This document shows, one piece after another, positions 35,685 through 45,428 of a stretch of 64,000 nucleotides of DNA; within the stretch, counting starts at the first letter, position 1; each line of letters opens with the position of its first letter. The DNA comes from Aeromonas hydrophila subsp. hydrophila ATCC 7966 (lineage in GTDB: Bacteria > Pseudomonadota > Gammaproteobacteria > Enterobacterales > Aeromonadaceae). A program made the translations under genes and the position numbers. The notes beneath the pieces are model-generated. The model was not told the DNA's origin and did no database searches. It saw only the letters and a program-made list of their open reading frames with translations. The stretch lies in NCBI RefSeq assembly GCF_000014805.1, contig NC_008570.1:1059001-1123000 (forward strand). Reading direction: 5' to 3'.

Positions 35685-36758
35685 ATGAAAGCGGCTATCG
35701 CCCAAATCAATACCGCGGCCCTGCGCCACAACCTCGCCGTGGTGAAACGCCACGCCCCCCAATGCAAGATCATTGCCGTGGTCAAGGCCAACGCCTATGG
35801 CCATGGGCTGCTGCCGGTCGCCCGCACCCTGGTGGATGCGGATGCCTATGCGGTGGCCCGCATCGAAGAGGCGCTGATGCTGCGCTCCTGCGCCGTGGTC
35901 AAACCCATCGTGCTGCTGGAAGGCTTCTTCAGCGCGGCTGACCTGCCGGTGCTGGCGGCCAACAACCTGCAGACCGCAGTGCACACCTGGGAGCAGCTCG
36001 AAGCGCTGGAGCAGGCGGATCTGCCTGCTCCCGTGGTGGCCTGGCTCAAGCTCGACACCGGCATGCACCGCCTCGGCGTGCGGGCCGACGAGATGCCGGC
36101 CTTTATCGAGCGCCTCGCCAAGTGCAAGAACGTGGTTCAACCGTTCAACATCATGACCCACTTCAGCCGCTCCGATGAGCTGGAGCAGCCCACCACCCGC
36201 GAGCAGATCGACTTGTTCAGCCAGCTGACCGCGCCGCTGTTGGGTGAGCGGGCCATGGCCAACTCGGCGGGCATCCTGGCCTGGCCGGATTCCCACTGCG
36301 ACTGGGTGCGCCCCGGCGTCATCCTCTACGGCGTCTCCCCTTTCCCCAACACGGTGGCGGCCGATTACGACCTGCAGCCGGTGATGACCCTCAAGACACA
36401 ACTGATTGCAGTGCGGGATCACAAGGCGGGCGAGCCGGTGGGCTATGGCGCCAACTGGGTGTCGGATCGCGATACCCGGCTCGGGGTGATTGCCATCGGC
36501 TATGGCGACGGCTATCCACGCATGGCCCCCAACGGCACGCCGGTGCTGGTCAACGGCCGCATCGTGCCGCTGGTGGGTCGGGTCTCCATGGACATGACCA
36601 CGGTGGATCTCGGCCCCGGCGCCACCGACAAGGCTGGCGACGAGGCGGTGCTGTGGGGTGAAGGGCTGCCGGTAGAGCGGGTGGCCGACCAGATCGGCAC
36701 CATCCCTTACGAGCTCATCACCAAGCTCACCTCCCGCGTCTTTATGGAATACGTCTAG
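35685..36758 (+). CDS. alr: Alanine racemase
   Basis: Predicted 357 aa PLP enzyme making D-alanine for peptidoglycan. The PLP-binding Lys34 is in [11 protein letters not shown]. The TIM-barrel segment [11 protein letters not shown] and the C-terminal catalytic Tyr region ([27 protein letters not shown]) are intact. RBS AAGGGA lies 8 bases before the ATG. It follows dnaB as in E. coli, but the repeats extend the gap to 468 bases. A strong terminator ends the unit. Confidence 0.96.
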   Translation: MKAAIAQINTAALRHNLAVVKRHAPQCKIIAVVKANAYGHGLLPVARTLVDADAYAVARIEEALMLRSCAVVKPIVLLEGFFSAADLPVLAANNLQTAVHTWEQLEALEQADLPAPVVAWLKLDTGMHRLGVRADEMPAFIERLAKCKNVVQPFNIMTHFSRSDELEQPTTREQIDLFSQLTAPLLGERAMANSAGILAWPDSHCDWVRPGVILYGVSPFPNTVAADYDLQPVMTLKTQLIAVRDHKAGEPVGYGANWVSDRDTRLGVIAIGYGDGYPRMAPNGTPVLVNGRIVPLVGRVSMDMTTVDLGPGATDKAGDEAVLWGEGLPVERVADQIGTIPYELITKLTSRVFMEYV

Positions 36759-36779
36759 GTGCCGTGAGCGCCAAACGTC

Positions 36780-36808
36780 AAAAAGCCCCGTATGCGGGGC
36801 TTTTTTTA
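36780..36808. terminator. Bidirectional terminator between alr and yfhL
   Basis: AAAAAAGCCCC/GGGGCTTTTTT with a 6-base loop and T runs on both strands, between convergent transcripts. Confidence 0.93.
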
Positions 36809-36871
36809 TGATGTTGTCGCGAGCTGAGGCTTCTTCTTAATGCCTGTGAGTCGTAGACACTGATGCAGAGG

Positions 36872-38483
<1,612 letters not shown>

Positions 38484-38715
38484 GGCGGACTCTTCGTATC
38501 TGATTGCAAATCAGGACGGCGCCACCTGATGGCGCCGTATGGGTTGAGCTGCGCCGGGAGTGGGTACTCGCTCGGCGCGACCCGATAACGGCATATCCGT
38601 GCTGCAGCAGCATGCACCGGATAAACGGGGTGCGAGATTGTACTCGCCCTCACCGCATCATGCAATTTGGCAGGGGAACGCCCCCGGCGCGAGTCGGCGG
38701 CCAAAAATGGGCGGT
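38484..38715. other. trhP upstream region
   Basis: A 232-base stretch with several hairpins, including a perfect GGCGCC-based stem near 38518-38539 and a longer imperfect one (GCGCCG...CGGCGC) near 38550-38580. They would lie in the trhP leader RNA or mark the end of the preceding minus-strand EAL gene. No ORF is supported. Confidence 0.4.
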
Positions 38716-39417
38716 TCAGGCCCAGCGAGAGAGGGGGGAGGGCATGGCGTAGGCGTAGCCTTGCTGATAGTCGCAACCGAGCCGGTTGGCGATTTCGATG
38801 TGTTGCAGGGTCTCGACCCCTTCGCACACCACCTTCATGCCGAGCCGCTGCAGGTACTCCACCAGACCGGTCAGCATGCGCAGGGCATGGGGTGTCTTGC
38901 TGGCTTGCAGCAGCAAGGAGCGATCCAGCTTGATGACCTCGTAGGGCAGCGCCAGCATGCGTTGGAAGTTGCACTCGAGGGTGCCGAAGTCATCGCAGGC
39001 GATATGGGCACCGTGGCTGCGCAGTACCTCGATCAGCGCCCTGTGCTGCCGTAGCAGCGGGGCCTGTTCCAGCACCTCGAACCAGATCTCGATCCCCAGC
39101 TTGCGCGCTTGCATCAGCACCAGCAGCAACAGGTTCTGATAGGTGGGGCTGTTCAGGGTCGGGTTGAGATTGATGGAAAGAAAATAGGGTCCGCCTTTTG
39201 CCAGGGTCGGCAGATCCCGCATGATGGCCCGCAGCATGACGATGTCCAGATGGAGGGATTGCTCCTCACTGAGAGAGGCAAAGTCGATGCCCTGATAGCT
39301 CTGCTGGGCCGGCTCCCAGCGTCTGGCCAGCACCTCATAACCCTTGACCTGATGATCCCGACCGATGATCGGCTGATAAAAGGGCACGGCAAGATCGGCC
39401 ACCGCGATGCTTGCCAT
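38716..39417 (-). CDS. Stand-alone EAL-domain protein with altered loop 6
   Basis: Predicted 233 aa from ATG 39417, chosen because the EAL fold begins soon after (VPFYQPIIGRD). It has no membrane segment or sensor domain. The EAL motif reads EVLARR; SINLNP, FEVLE, IKLDRSL, EGVET and QGYAYA are kept. The loop 6 motif DDFGTG-x-S reads DDFGTLECN, which may impair metal binding and dimerisation. It may be a weak phosphodiesterase or a c-di-GMP effector. Its ribosome site is poor, and translation may start at an upstream non-ATG codon (frame open to about 39550). It lies beside a fimbrial operon that it might regulate; this is inferred from position alone. Confidence 0.8.
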   Translation of the reverse strand: MASIAVADLAVPFYQPIIGRDHQVKGYEVLARRWEPAQQSYQGIDFASLSEEQSLHLDIVMLRAIMRDLPTLAKGGPYFLSINLNPTLNSPTYQNLLLLVLMQARKLGIEIWFEVLEQAPLLRQHRALIEVLRSHGAHIACDDFGTLECNFQRMLALPYEVIKLDRSLLLQASKTPHALRMLTGLVEYLQRLGMKVVCEGVETLQHIEIANRLGCDYQQGYAYAMPSPLSRWA

Positions 39418-39555
39418 GTCACTGATTGGGTACTCTTCTTGAAATGCAAACACGGCACTCACCTGTTGACGGATAGGGTTGCGGATAATACAGCAGAAGA
39501 GATCGGAAAAGCCTGTAGGAATCGTCTGATAATTGACGTTAATTAACGCCTGCAA

Positions 39556-39705
39556 TATAGGACTATTCCGATTAACGCTGGCTCGTTTGCGTCATAAACT
39601 GGCCGGGTAAATATACGGTGGGATGATTATTAAAGAGCCTTAACACTTGACCATGGTGATTGCTTAATTCATCCCCGCCTGTATAGGTAAACGCCTGGGG
39701 TGGTA
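39556..39705 (+). promoter_or_regulatory. Upstream region of the alpha-fimbrial operon
   Basis: An A+T-rich 150-base region between divergent genes, with TATAGG, TATTAAAG and TTGACC-like elements. A promoter is expected here; several combinations are possible, so no exact -35/-10 pair is assigned. Confidence 0.45.
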
Positions 39706-40428
39706 ATGAGAAAAATATATTCAATCTTGTTTTTGCTGTTCAGCGGCAATGCTTCTGCATCGGCAGAAATCAGTATCGGTACTCTATATGATTATATGTC
39801 TGGCCAGCAGAGCACCTATTTGAAACGGGTTCGCAATCAAGGCGATGCAACCGCCTTTGTAAAGGTGGCGATCCACGAAATCACTTATGACAGTGAAGGC
39901 CAGCCACAGGAGTCTCCTGAGCTGACAGAAGGCAACAGGGCACTGGTTGCTAGCCCCTCCAGGCTCATTATTCCGGCAAGTGGTGTGCAGGCAAGCCGTT
40001 TTCTGTTTATGGGAGAGCGCGATAAAGAGCGCTACTTCAGGGTACGTTTTATACCAGTCCTGCCCAAGGCAGAGGATGGCTTTGATATTGATGCTGCGAC
40101 TATCCAGGAAGAGCGTGAACAAGTATCTGCTGGTGTAAACATATTGACCGGGTTTGGTTCAATCCTGTTCGTGATGCCTAGACAAAGTCACTTTGATACT
40201 CAAATTATCGAAGATGAGAAGATGACCACCATTATCAATAAAGGCAACACAACACTCATGCTGGATTTTTTTGAAGAATGTGATGGACGGAAAAAGAACT
40301 GTTCCAGTCCAACCAAAATTCATCTGTTGCCAAATATGAAAAAGCAGTTGATGAAGAAGAGCGATCACCTATATCGGTTTGCACTGATAGAGGGTGACAA
40401 GAGTAGAAACATGGTGATCGGTCACTGA
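39706..40428 (+). CDS. CS1/CFA-I-type (alpha) fimbrial periplasmic chaperone
   Basis: Predicted 240 aa. A signal peptide (RKIYSILFLLFSGNASASA) is followed by the immunoglobulin-like chaperone fold of the alternate chaperone family (CooB/CfaA/CblB): YDYMSGQQSTYLKRVRNQGD, LIIPASGVQASRFLFMGERD, YFRVRFIPVLP. It holds pilin subunits folded before usher delivery. GGGG lies about 7-8 bases before ATG 39706. First gene of a four-gene operon with major pilin 29 bases downstream. Lower G+C and different codon use than neighbours suggest transfer. Confidence 0.85.
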   Translation: MRKIYSILFLLFSGNASASAEISIGTLYDYMSGQQSTYLKRVRNQGDATAFVKVAIHEITYDSEGQPQESPELTEGNRALVASPSRLIIPASGVQASRFLFMGERDKERYFRVRFIPVLPKAEDGFDIDAATIQEEREQVSAGVNILTGFGSILFVMPRQSHFDTQIIEDEKMTTIINKGNTTLMLDFFEECDGRKKNCSSPTKIHLLPNMKKQLMKKSDHLYRFALIEGDKSRNMVIGH

Positions 40429-40457
40429 TGTTTCGTATTTCAAAAAAGGAGAGAGCA

Positions 40458-40937
40458 ATGAAAGTATGGATAGCAGCGCCTTTGGCCATGCTGATGTCAG
40501 CCAACCTGATGGCTGCCGAACGTGTCGAGCATCAGGTCACCGTGACCGCCCAGATCCCGACCGAGGCGTTCTATGTGCAGCCCATCGGTGGTGACGACTG
40601 GATGAGCACCCCGCAGAAGCTGGCCTACAACCCTTACACCAAGAAGCTGGACAAGCTGAGCAAGCAGATGGAAGCCAAGAGCACGATCGGCGCCATCACC
40701 GGCTACCTGACCAACCCGGCCGTGATTGCCAGCGGCAGTGACAACATCGCGCTGAGCGTCAAGCTTGGTGGTGTTGCGCTGTCCACGACGTCTGCTGAAG
40801 TGATCAAGGCTGACGATGCCAAGACCGGCAAGCTGCTCGAGCTGGAAGTGATCCCTGCCGATGCCCCCGTCACTGGCTACAAGCCAGGTAATTACCAGGG
40901 CGTGGTCAACATGATTTTTGAATCAGAAGCACCCTAG
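40458..40937 (+). CDS. CS1-type fimbrial major subunit
   Basis: Predicted 159 aa. A signal peptide ends at MAA, and the mature N-terminus ERVEHQVTVTAQIPTEAFYV has the beta-strand pattern of the CS1/CFA-I (CooA, CfaB) donor strand: VEKNITVTA-like. The C-terminal GNYQGVVNMIFES also matches. No Cys is present, as usual for these subunits. The ribosome site AGGAG lies 6 bases before the ATG. Codon use is more biased than in the rest of the operon, consistent with high expression. Confidence 0.87.
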   Translation: MKVWIAAPLAMLMSANLMAAERVEHQVTVTAQIPTEAFYVQPIGGDDWMSTPQKLAYNPYTKKLDKLSKQMEAKSTIGAITGYLTNPAVIASGSDNIALSVKLGGVALSTTSAEVIKADDAKTGKLLELEVIPADAPVTGYKPGNYQGVVNMIFESEAP

Positions 40938-40960
40938 GCTGGCGCATAAGCCTTCCTTTC

Positions 40961-40990
40961 AAGGCTCCCTGCGACAGGGGGCCTTTCTGT
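40961..40990 (+). terminator. Attenuating hairpin between major pilin and usher genes
   Basis: AAGGCtCCCTG pairs with CAGGGgGCCTT (one T-G pair, 3-base loop) and is followed by TCTGTCT. A partial terminator at this place would give excess pilin over usher, a common arrangement in pilus operons. Confidence 0.65.
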
Positions 40991-41016
40991 CTGCATCGAG
41001 AAGAGTGAGATGAACA

Positions 41017-43452
41017 GTGTTGTATTCTCCGTTCCTGCTGGTCCTGGTGGTGTTGTGCTGGCCGGCCTGGGCCAATGAGGCACGTGTAACGCAGCCGCTT
41101 GATCTTTTGCAGCAAGCGGAAAGCTTGCCTGATGACTTTGCCGATCACTTCTTCGGTGTTCCGCTGGCGGTGCGCATCCTGTTGGATGGGCAGTTGCTGG
41201 GGGAAGGCGAGGTAGTGCTGGGCAAAGATACCAGCGTGCAATTATTGACATTGACGGACAGCTACGAATCCGAGTTGAGTGAGCGAGATCGCCAGCACTG
41301 GAGCCAGATTTTATCCAGTCCCCATCAATTGGGGCCTTGCCTGCAGAAGTGCAAGGACGGAGTGCTAGCGCTGGAATATAGCCTTGAAAACTCCCAGCTC
41401 TCCGTCTTGACCGCCAACGTGGAGAAGGGACGACAGCCGACCCGCTACCATGCTCTGCCCGAGGGGGGCAGTTACGGCGCTCTGCTGCGCCATCAGTTGA
41501 ACCTCAGCCAAGGAGAAGGCGAACAGCGCAGCGGTCGCTACAACCTGACGGCGCAGGGCAGTATGGGCGAGTGGAGTCCACTGTTGGAAGGGGAGTTAAG
41601 TCAATCTGGTGACGGTCAGGGGACGTTGCACCATATTCAGCAACTCTATGCCGAGCATGAGGGGGCTGGCCGTTTCTACCGATTGGGATATTTCTCGCCT
41701 TATGCCCAGGGATTGGTTCGTCAGCCGGCACTGTTTGGTGGACGTACCCCTACCGTGCTGGGGGTGATGCTGGGTGATTCCGATACCTTGTTGATTGAGC
41801 AAGGGCAGGCGAGCGCGACTCCTGTTTACGTGACGCCGAGTCGGCCCGGTATGGTTGAAATATACCGGGATGGACAGCTCATCAACTCGCAGCAAGTGAT
41901 CGCCGGGTTACAGGCGCTGGATACCCGAGTGCTGCCAGCCGGTATCTACGAAGTAGAGCTACGGATATTGGAAGATGGTCAAGTCACCGAGCGGCGACGT
42001 GAGACGATCTACAAGCCGATGAATTGGCGGAATCCGGACGAGACTTGGCGGTTCAACCTGTTTGCCGGTCAGCAGACCCGCTTGCTCAGCAATTGGGATG
42101 AGAGTGATGTCAGCAGCTTGAGCAGCGGGGTCATGGTCAACCATCTGCTGGCACCTTCCGTCATCGTCGGCGCATCCAGCCAATATATCGATGAACGTTG
42201 GCAAAACGGTCTGTCAGCGGATTGGGGCCTGACTGAGCAGTGGCGACTGCTTGGCAACCTGATGACCACCCAAGGGGTAGGACATGGCTTCGATTTGCAG
42301 CTCCTCCATCACTATGGTTCCGGCAGTGTGGTGCTGGGTCATCAGCAGCAATATTTGAGTCAGAGCGAGGCGCCTGACAATACGACCCAAAGCACGCTGT
42401 CGCTGCAGCAGCGCCTCAGTGACAGTCACTCAGCCAGCCTCTATTTATCCCATCAACCGGGTTACGGGGCCGGTGCTGACCTCGGATGGCGTTATAACGG
42501 CGAGTTGTTCAGCCAGAACATGAGCTGGAGTCTGACGGTGTTTGACCGGCCCGGCAGCATCAGCACGGCCTATGCCCGTGATCGGGGGGGCATGCTTTCC
42601 CTGAGCATGAACCTGGGGGGGGAGCGCAGCCTGCTGGCCATCGGTATCGGCAGTCGAACCTCCCGCTCCGGTGGACAGGAACGCAATGGATCCCTCAGTT
42701 ATCAGCAGTTGCTGGAATGGGGGGCGTTGCAAAGTGTCGGTGCCAGTTTGACGTCCGATAGCTACGGGGTGGGAACGGCTGGATATGCCCGTTTTGAGGG
42801 ACAGCAGCTGAGTGGTGATGTCCACTTGCAATCCTCCTCCTACAACCAGGCCGTCAGCGGTGGGCTCAATCTGGATAGCACCATGGCGTTGGGTAATGAC
42901 GGAAGTCTGGCCATAACCGGACAACCGCAAGGATATGAAGCAGGGATGATAGTGGATGTGGAGTCTGATATGCCTGAGCTGACCCTGCGGGCCGATGACG
43001 AGCAGGGCCGTTATACGGTGCTGAAACCGGGCCGTAATCTGGTTCCTGTGACCGCCTATCGCCGCAGTGTGGTGCAGCTCGACCTGGCTGGGCACGATGC
43101 CCCATCGATGAACATCCGACCGAACGTGTTGCCCTACCACCTTAATAAGGGGGGAGTGGCGTATCACAAGGTCAATGTCATGAAAACGGTGACCGTGATA
43201 GGTCGTTTGCTGGACGGTGAGGGTTCTCCCATAAAGGGGGCCATGGTTATCAACCACGCTGGCCGTACCGTGAGCGAAGCTGACGGCTTCTTTGCCGTCG
43301 AGATGAGCGAGCACAATCCCAGCTTGCAGGTAGAACATCACGGCGGTCAGCGGTGTGATGTATCGCTCGACATGAGCCGGGTCGAGCGTCAGCAGGAGGT
43401 GCTCTTGCTGGGGGATCTGACCTGCATGGCTCAGGAGTTGGCTCGTCAATGA
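41017..43452 (+). CDS. CS1-type fimbrial outer-membrane usher
   Basis: Predicted 811 aa, shorter than classical ushers, as in the CooC/CfaC/TcfC family. The N-terminal export segment LYSPFLLVLVVLCWPAWA precedes NEARVTQPLD. GGSYGALLRHQLNLSQG, GRFYRLGYFSPYAQG and SRPGMVEIYRDGQLINSQ lie in the N-terminal and plug/barrel parts; the C-terminus carries a carboxypeptidase-like domain (GRLLDGEGSPIKGAMVINH). The only starts in frame are GTG 41017 or TTG 41020, since a stop codon at 41011 closes the frame upstream; an ATG at 41010 lies in another frame. The signal peptide therefore lacks a basic N-region, which is unusual (see findings). Confidence 0.88.
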   Translation: MLYSPFLLVLVVLCWPAWANEARVTQPLDLLQQAESLPDDFADHFFGVPLAVRILLDGQLLGEGEVVLGKDTSVQLLTLTDSYESELSERDRQHWSQILSSPHQLGPCLQKCKDGVLALEYSLENSQLSVLTANVEKGRQPTRYHALPEGGSYGALLRHQLNLSQGEGEQRSGRYNLTAQGSMGEWSPLLEGELSQSGDGQGTLHHIQQLYAEHEGAGRFYRLGYFSPYAQGLVRQPALFGGRTPTVLGVMLGDSDTLLIEQGQASATPVYVTPSRPGMVEIYRDGQLINSQQVIAGLQALDTRVLPAGIYEVELRILEDGQVTERRRETIYKPMNWRNPDETWRFNLFAGQQTRLLSNWDESDVSSLSSGVMVNHLLAPSVIVGASSQYIDERWQNGLSADWGLTEQWRLLGNLMTTQGVGHGFDLQLLHHYGSGSVVLGHQQQYLSQSEAPDNTTQSTLSLQQRLSDSHSASLYLSHQPGYGAGADLGWRYNGELFSQNMSWSLTVFDRPGSISTAYARDRGGMLSLSMNLGGERSLLAIGIGSRTSRSGGQERNGSLSYQQLLEWGALQSVGASLTSDSYGVGTAGYARFEGQQLSGDVHLQSSSYNQAVSGGLNLDSTMALGNDGSLAITGQPQGYEAGMIVDVESDMPELTLRADDEQGRYTVLKPGRNLVPVTAYRRSVVQLDLAGHDAPSMNIRPNVLPYHLNKGGVAYHKVNVMKTVTVIGRLLDGEGSPIKGAMVINHAGRTVSEADGFFAVEMSEHNPSLQVEHHGGQRCDVSLDMSRVERQQEVLLLGDLTCMAQELARQ

Positions 43453-43471
43453 TGTTACGTAGGAAAAGAAG

Positions 43472-44629
43472 ATGAAGGCTGCAATGCTGTATCGTTATGG
43501 GTGGCTGTTGCTGTCCTGTCTGACCGGGTTGGCTCATGCCGGCGCGATTACCATCACGGCCGAGTATAACCCGGCCAACTATGTTGAAGACCGGGCGATA
43601 TTTATCAATACCACCCCTTGTGCCCAGGCGTCGGTGAACTGGTGTTCGTCGGGCACGGCATCGATCGATAAACCCCATGCGGTTATGATTTCGACCAATA
43701 CCTATCGGCAGGTGAAAAATACCGATGACAAGCGCTGGGGCATTCATTACCTTACGTTTCCGGCTGCTCGGGATGTATCAGTTTTCAATTCGTCAACGGG
43801 GCGTTCCTATACCTTCAAGTTTATCTTGACACATATTGGAACCCAGATATTGATGGATTACCCTAATATGCTGCCAGAACAAGGTGATTGCATTAATGAT
43901 AGATATTCTGAAAGTAATTTCGCATCATTTCATTTTAGCAAAATAAAGGAGTCCAGGCAGTTATCTGGTGGCCTCTGCTATAGCGACAAAAACCATTTGA
44001 GCAAGACGGTCAGAATTGCCAATCTGTATTTGGGGTATAAACTGCAATCTCCCAGCCCGTTACTTATGGAAAATGGTGTTTATCGTGGGAAATTGGTCTT
44101 TCTAATGGGGGAAAATAAAGATTTTGACCTTGGCGGGGGGACGTATGGTGATACATATTGGGAGGTTAATCTTGTCATAACGGTCAAGCACCAGATAAAG
44201 GTGGAGATGCCAGCTGATGCAAGTAAAGTTGAGCTGAAGCCTCCTCATGGTTGGACTGAATGGATGCAAACTGGAAGAACCCCTCCTTATTTGGAAGGTG
44301 ATATATCATATAAAATATGGGCAACTTCTGATTATGCTGTATTTGTAAGGTGTGGTAGTCTCAGTGGCACAAATTGTTTATTGAAAAATTCACAGACAGG
44401 TTATACGTCTCGGCTGACAGTATACAATATGAACGCGCTGGGAGAGGAAACCATGCTTTCCCCCGTTAGTGCTAACAGATTTCCTGTTGATAAGGATGGA
44501 GCGGGGATATTTGGTAAAGATCAGAAGATTATTTTTAGAATAGATAAAGCCAACTTAAGTCAGGTCTTAAAAAATCCAGGCGGGGTATACACAGGAACTG
44601 TAGTCATTGTATTTGATGCAATTATATAG
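43472..44629 (+). CDS. CS1-type fimbrial tip/minor subunit (CooD/CfaE-like adhesin)
   Basis: Predicted 385 aa. The signal peptide ends in LAHA; the mature protein has several Cys (TPCAQASVNWCSS, GDCINDRYS, GLCYS, VRCGSLSGTNC), fitting the disulfide-bonded two-domain tip adhesins CooD/CfaE. The C-terminal GGVYTGTVVIVFDAII is the pilin-domain end strand. The RBS is AGGAAAAGAAG next to the ATG. The DNA from about 43780 to 44630 is much richer in A+T than the window, suggesting separate exchange of the adhesin. Receptor unknown. Confidence 0.82.
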   Translation: MKAAMLYRYGWLLLSCLTGLAHAGAITITAEYNPANYVEDRAIFINTTPCAQASVNWCSSGTASIDKPHAVMISTNTYRQVKNTDDKRWGIHYLTFPAARDVSVFNSSTGRSYTFKFILTHIGTQILMDYPNMLPEQGDCINDRYSESNFASFHFSKIKESRQLSGGLCYSDKNHLSKTVRIANLYLGYKLQSPSPLLMENGVYRGKLVFLMGENKDFDLGGGTYGDTYWEVNLVITVKHQIKVEMPADASKVELKPPHGWTEWMQTGRTPPYLEGDISYKIWATSDYAVFVRCGSLSGTNCLLKNSQTGYTSRLTVYNMNALGEETMLSPVSANRFPVDKDGAGIFGKDQKIIFRIDKANLSQVLKNPGGVYTGTVVIVFDAII

Positions 44630-44653
44630 GTCGTTTGATATTGGTAAAAAGGG

Positions 44654-45292
44654 TTAAACCAACCCTTTTTCTTTGGCATATTGAAACAGCGCACTGTCGC
44701 TGTGCAGACCGAGCCGCTGCATGGCGCTCTTCTTCTGGGTGCTGATGGTCTTGATGCTGCGATTCAAATACTCGGCAACTTGAGAAACTGACATGCCGCT
44801 GGCCAGTAGACGTACGACTTCATTTTCCTTGGGGGTCAGTTGCAGTGGTTCATCTGGGTTAGTCATACCGCTTTCTGCCAATAACATTTTCACCGAATGG
44901 CCAAGATATTCTTGACCAGACAAAACATGGTGAATGGCATCCGATAGTTCACTGATGACAGCTTTCTTCAATAATATTCCACTGACACCAAGTTGCAGCA
45001 AGGCTCGGAGTATTCCGGCATTTTGTATCTGCGTCAGCACGATAATGGATAGCTGTGGGTAATTCCTTTTTAAACTCTGGATCATGGCCAGGCCATCGCT
45101 ACGTGAGTCACCCGGCATACTGAAGTCAGTTATCAAAAGATCGCAGTGATGTTGCTGCAATGTTTTGAATAATTCAGAAACTTGATGTGCTTCGGCAACA
45201 ATTTCGCAACCAGCTTGGTGTTGTGCAATAAGGCTGCGGATCCCGGTAAGTATCAGCGGGTGATCGTCGGCAAGAATGATCTTGGAAGACAT
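44654..45292 (-). CDS. LuxR/NarL-type response regulator (EvgA/BvgA-like)
   Basis: Predicted 212 aa. Receiver domain with phospho-acceptor Asp56 in LLITDFSMPG and Lys in ILLKKA; C-terminal LuxR-type helix-turn-helix (LTPKENEVVRLLASGMSVSQ, IKTISTQKKSAMQRLGL). It is convergent with the fimbrial operon and divergent from a BvgS/EvgS-like hybrid kinase, its probable partner. The two and the fimbrial genes likely form one regulatory unit, as phosphorelays of this type often control adhesins. Targets are inferred from position only. Confidence 0.9.
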   Translation of the reverse strand: MSSKIILADDHPLILTGIRSLIAQHQAGCEIVAEAHQVSELFKTLQQHHCDLLITDFSMPGDSRSDGLAMIQSLKRNYPQLSIIVLTQIQNAGILRALLQLGVSGILLKKAVISELSDAIHHVLSGQEYLGHSVKMLLAESGMTNPDEPLQLTPKENEVVRLLASGMSVSQVAEYLNRSIKTISTQKKSAMQRLGLHSDSALFQYAKEKGLV

Positions 45293-45428
45293 ATATGAGC
45301 CCTATATGAAAATTAGAGTAATATTTACACTAGCAAACATTTCATTTCTATACTACTTTGCACGACCATTTTTTTAGTATTCAGATAATGTCTGCCTTTT
45401 CAGAATTGGTATAGTGAGATGTCTTCAT
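45293..45428. promoter_or_regulatory. Divergent promoter region of the two-component pair
   Basis: A 136-base A+T-rich segment between the response regulator and hybrid kinase genes. It holds TATACT- and TATGAA-like -10 candidates on each strand. A binding site for the regulator may be here, but I see no clear repeat. Confidence 0.5.
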
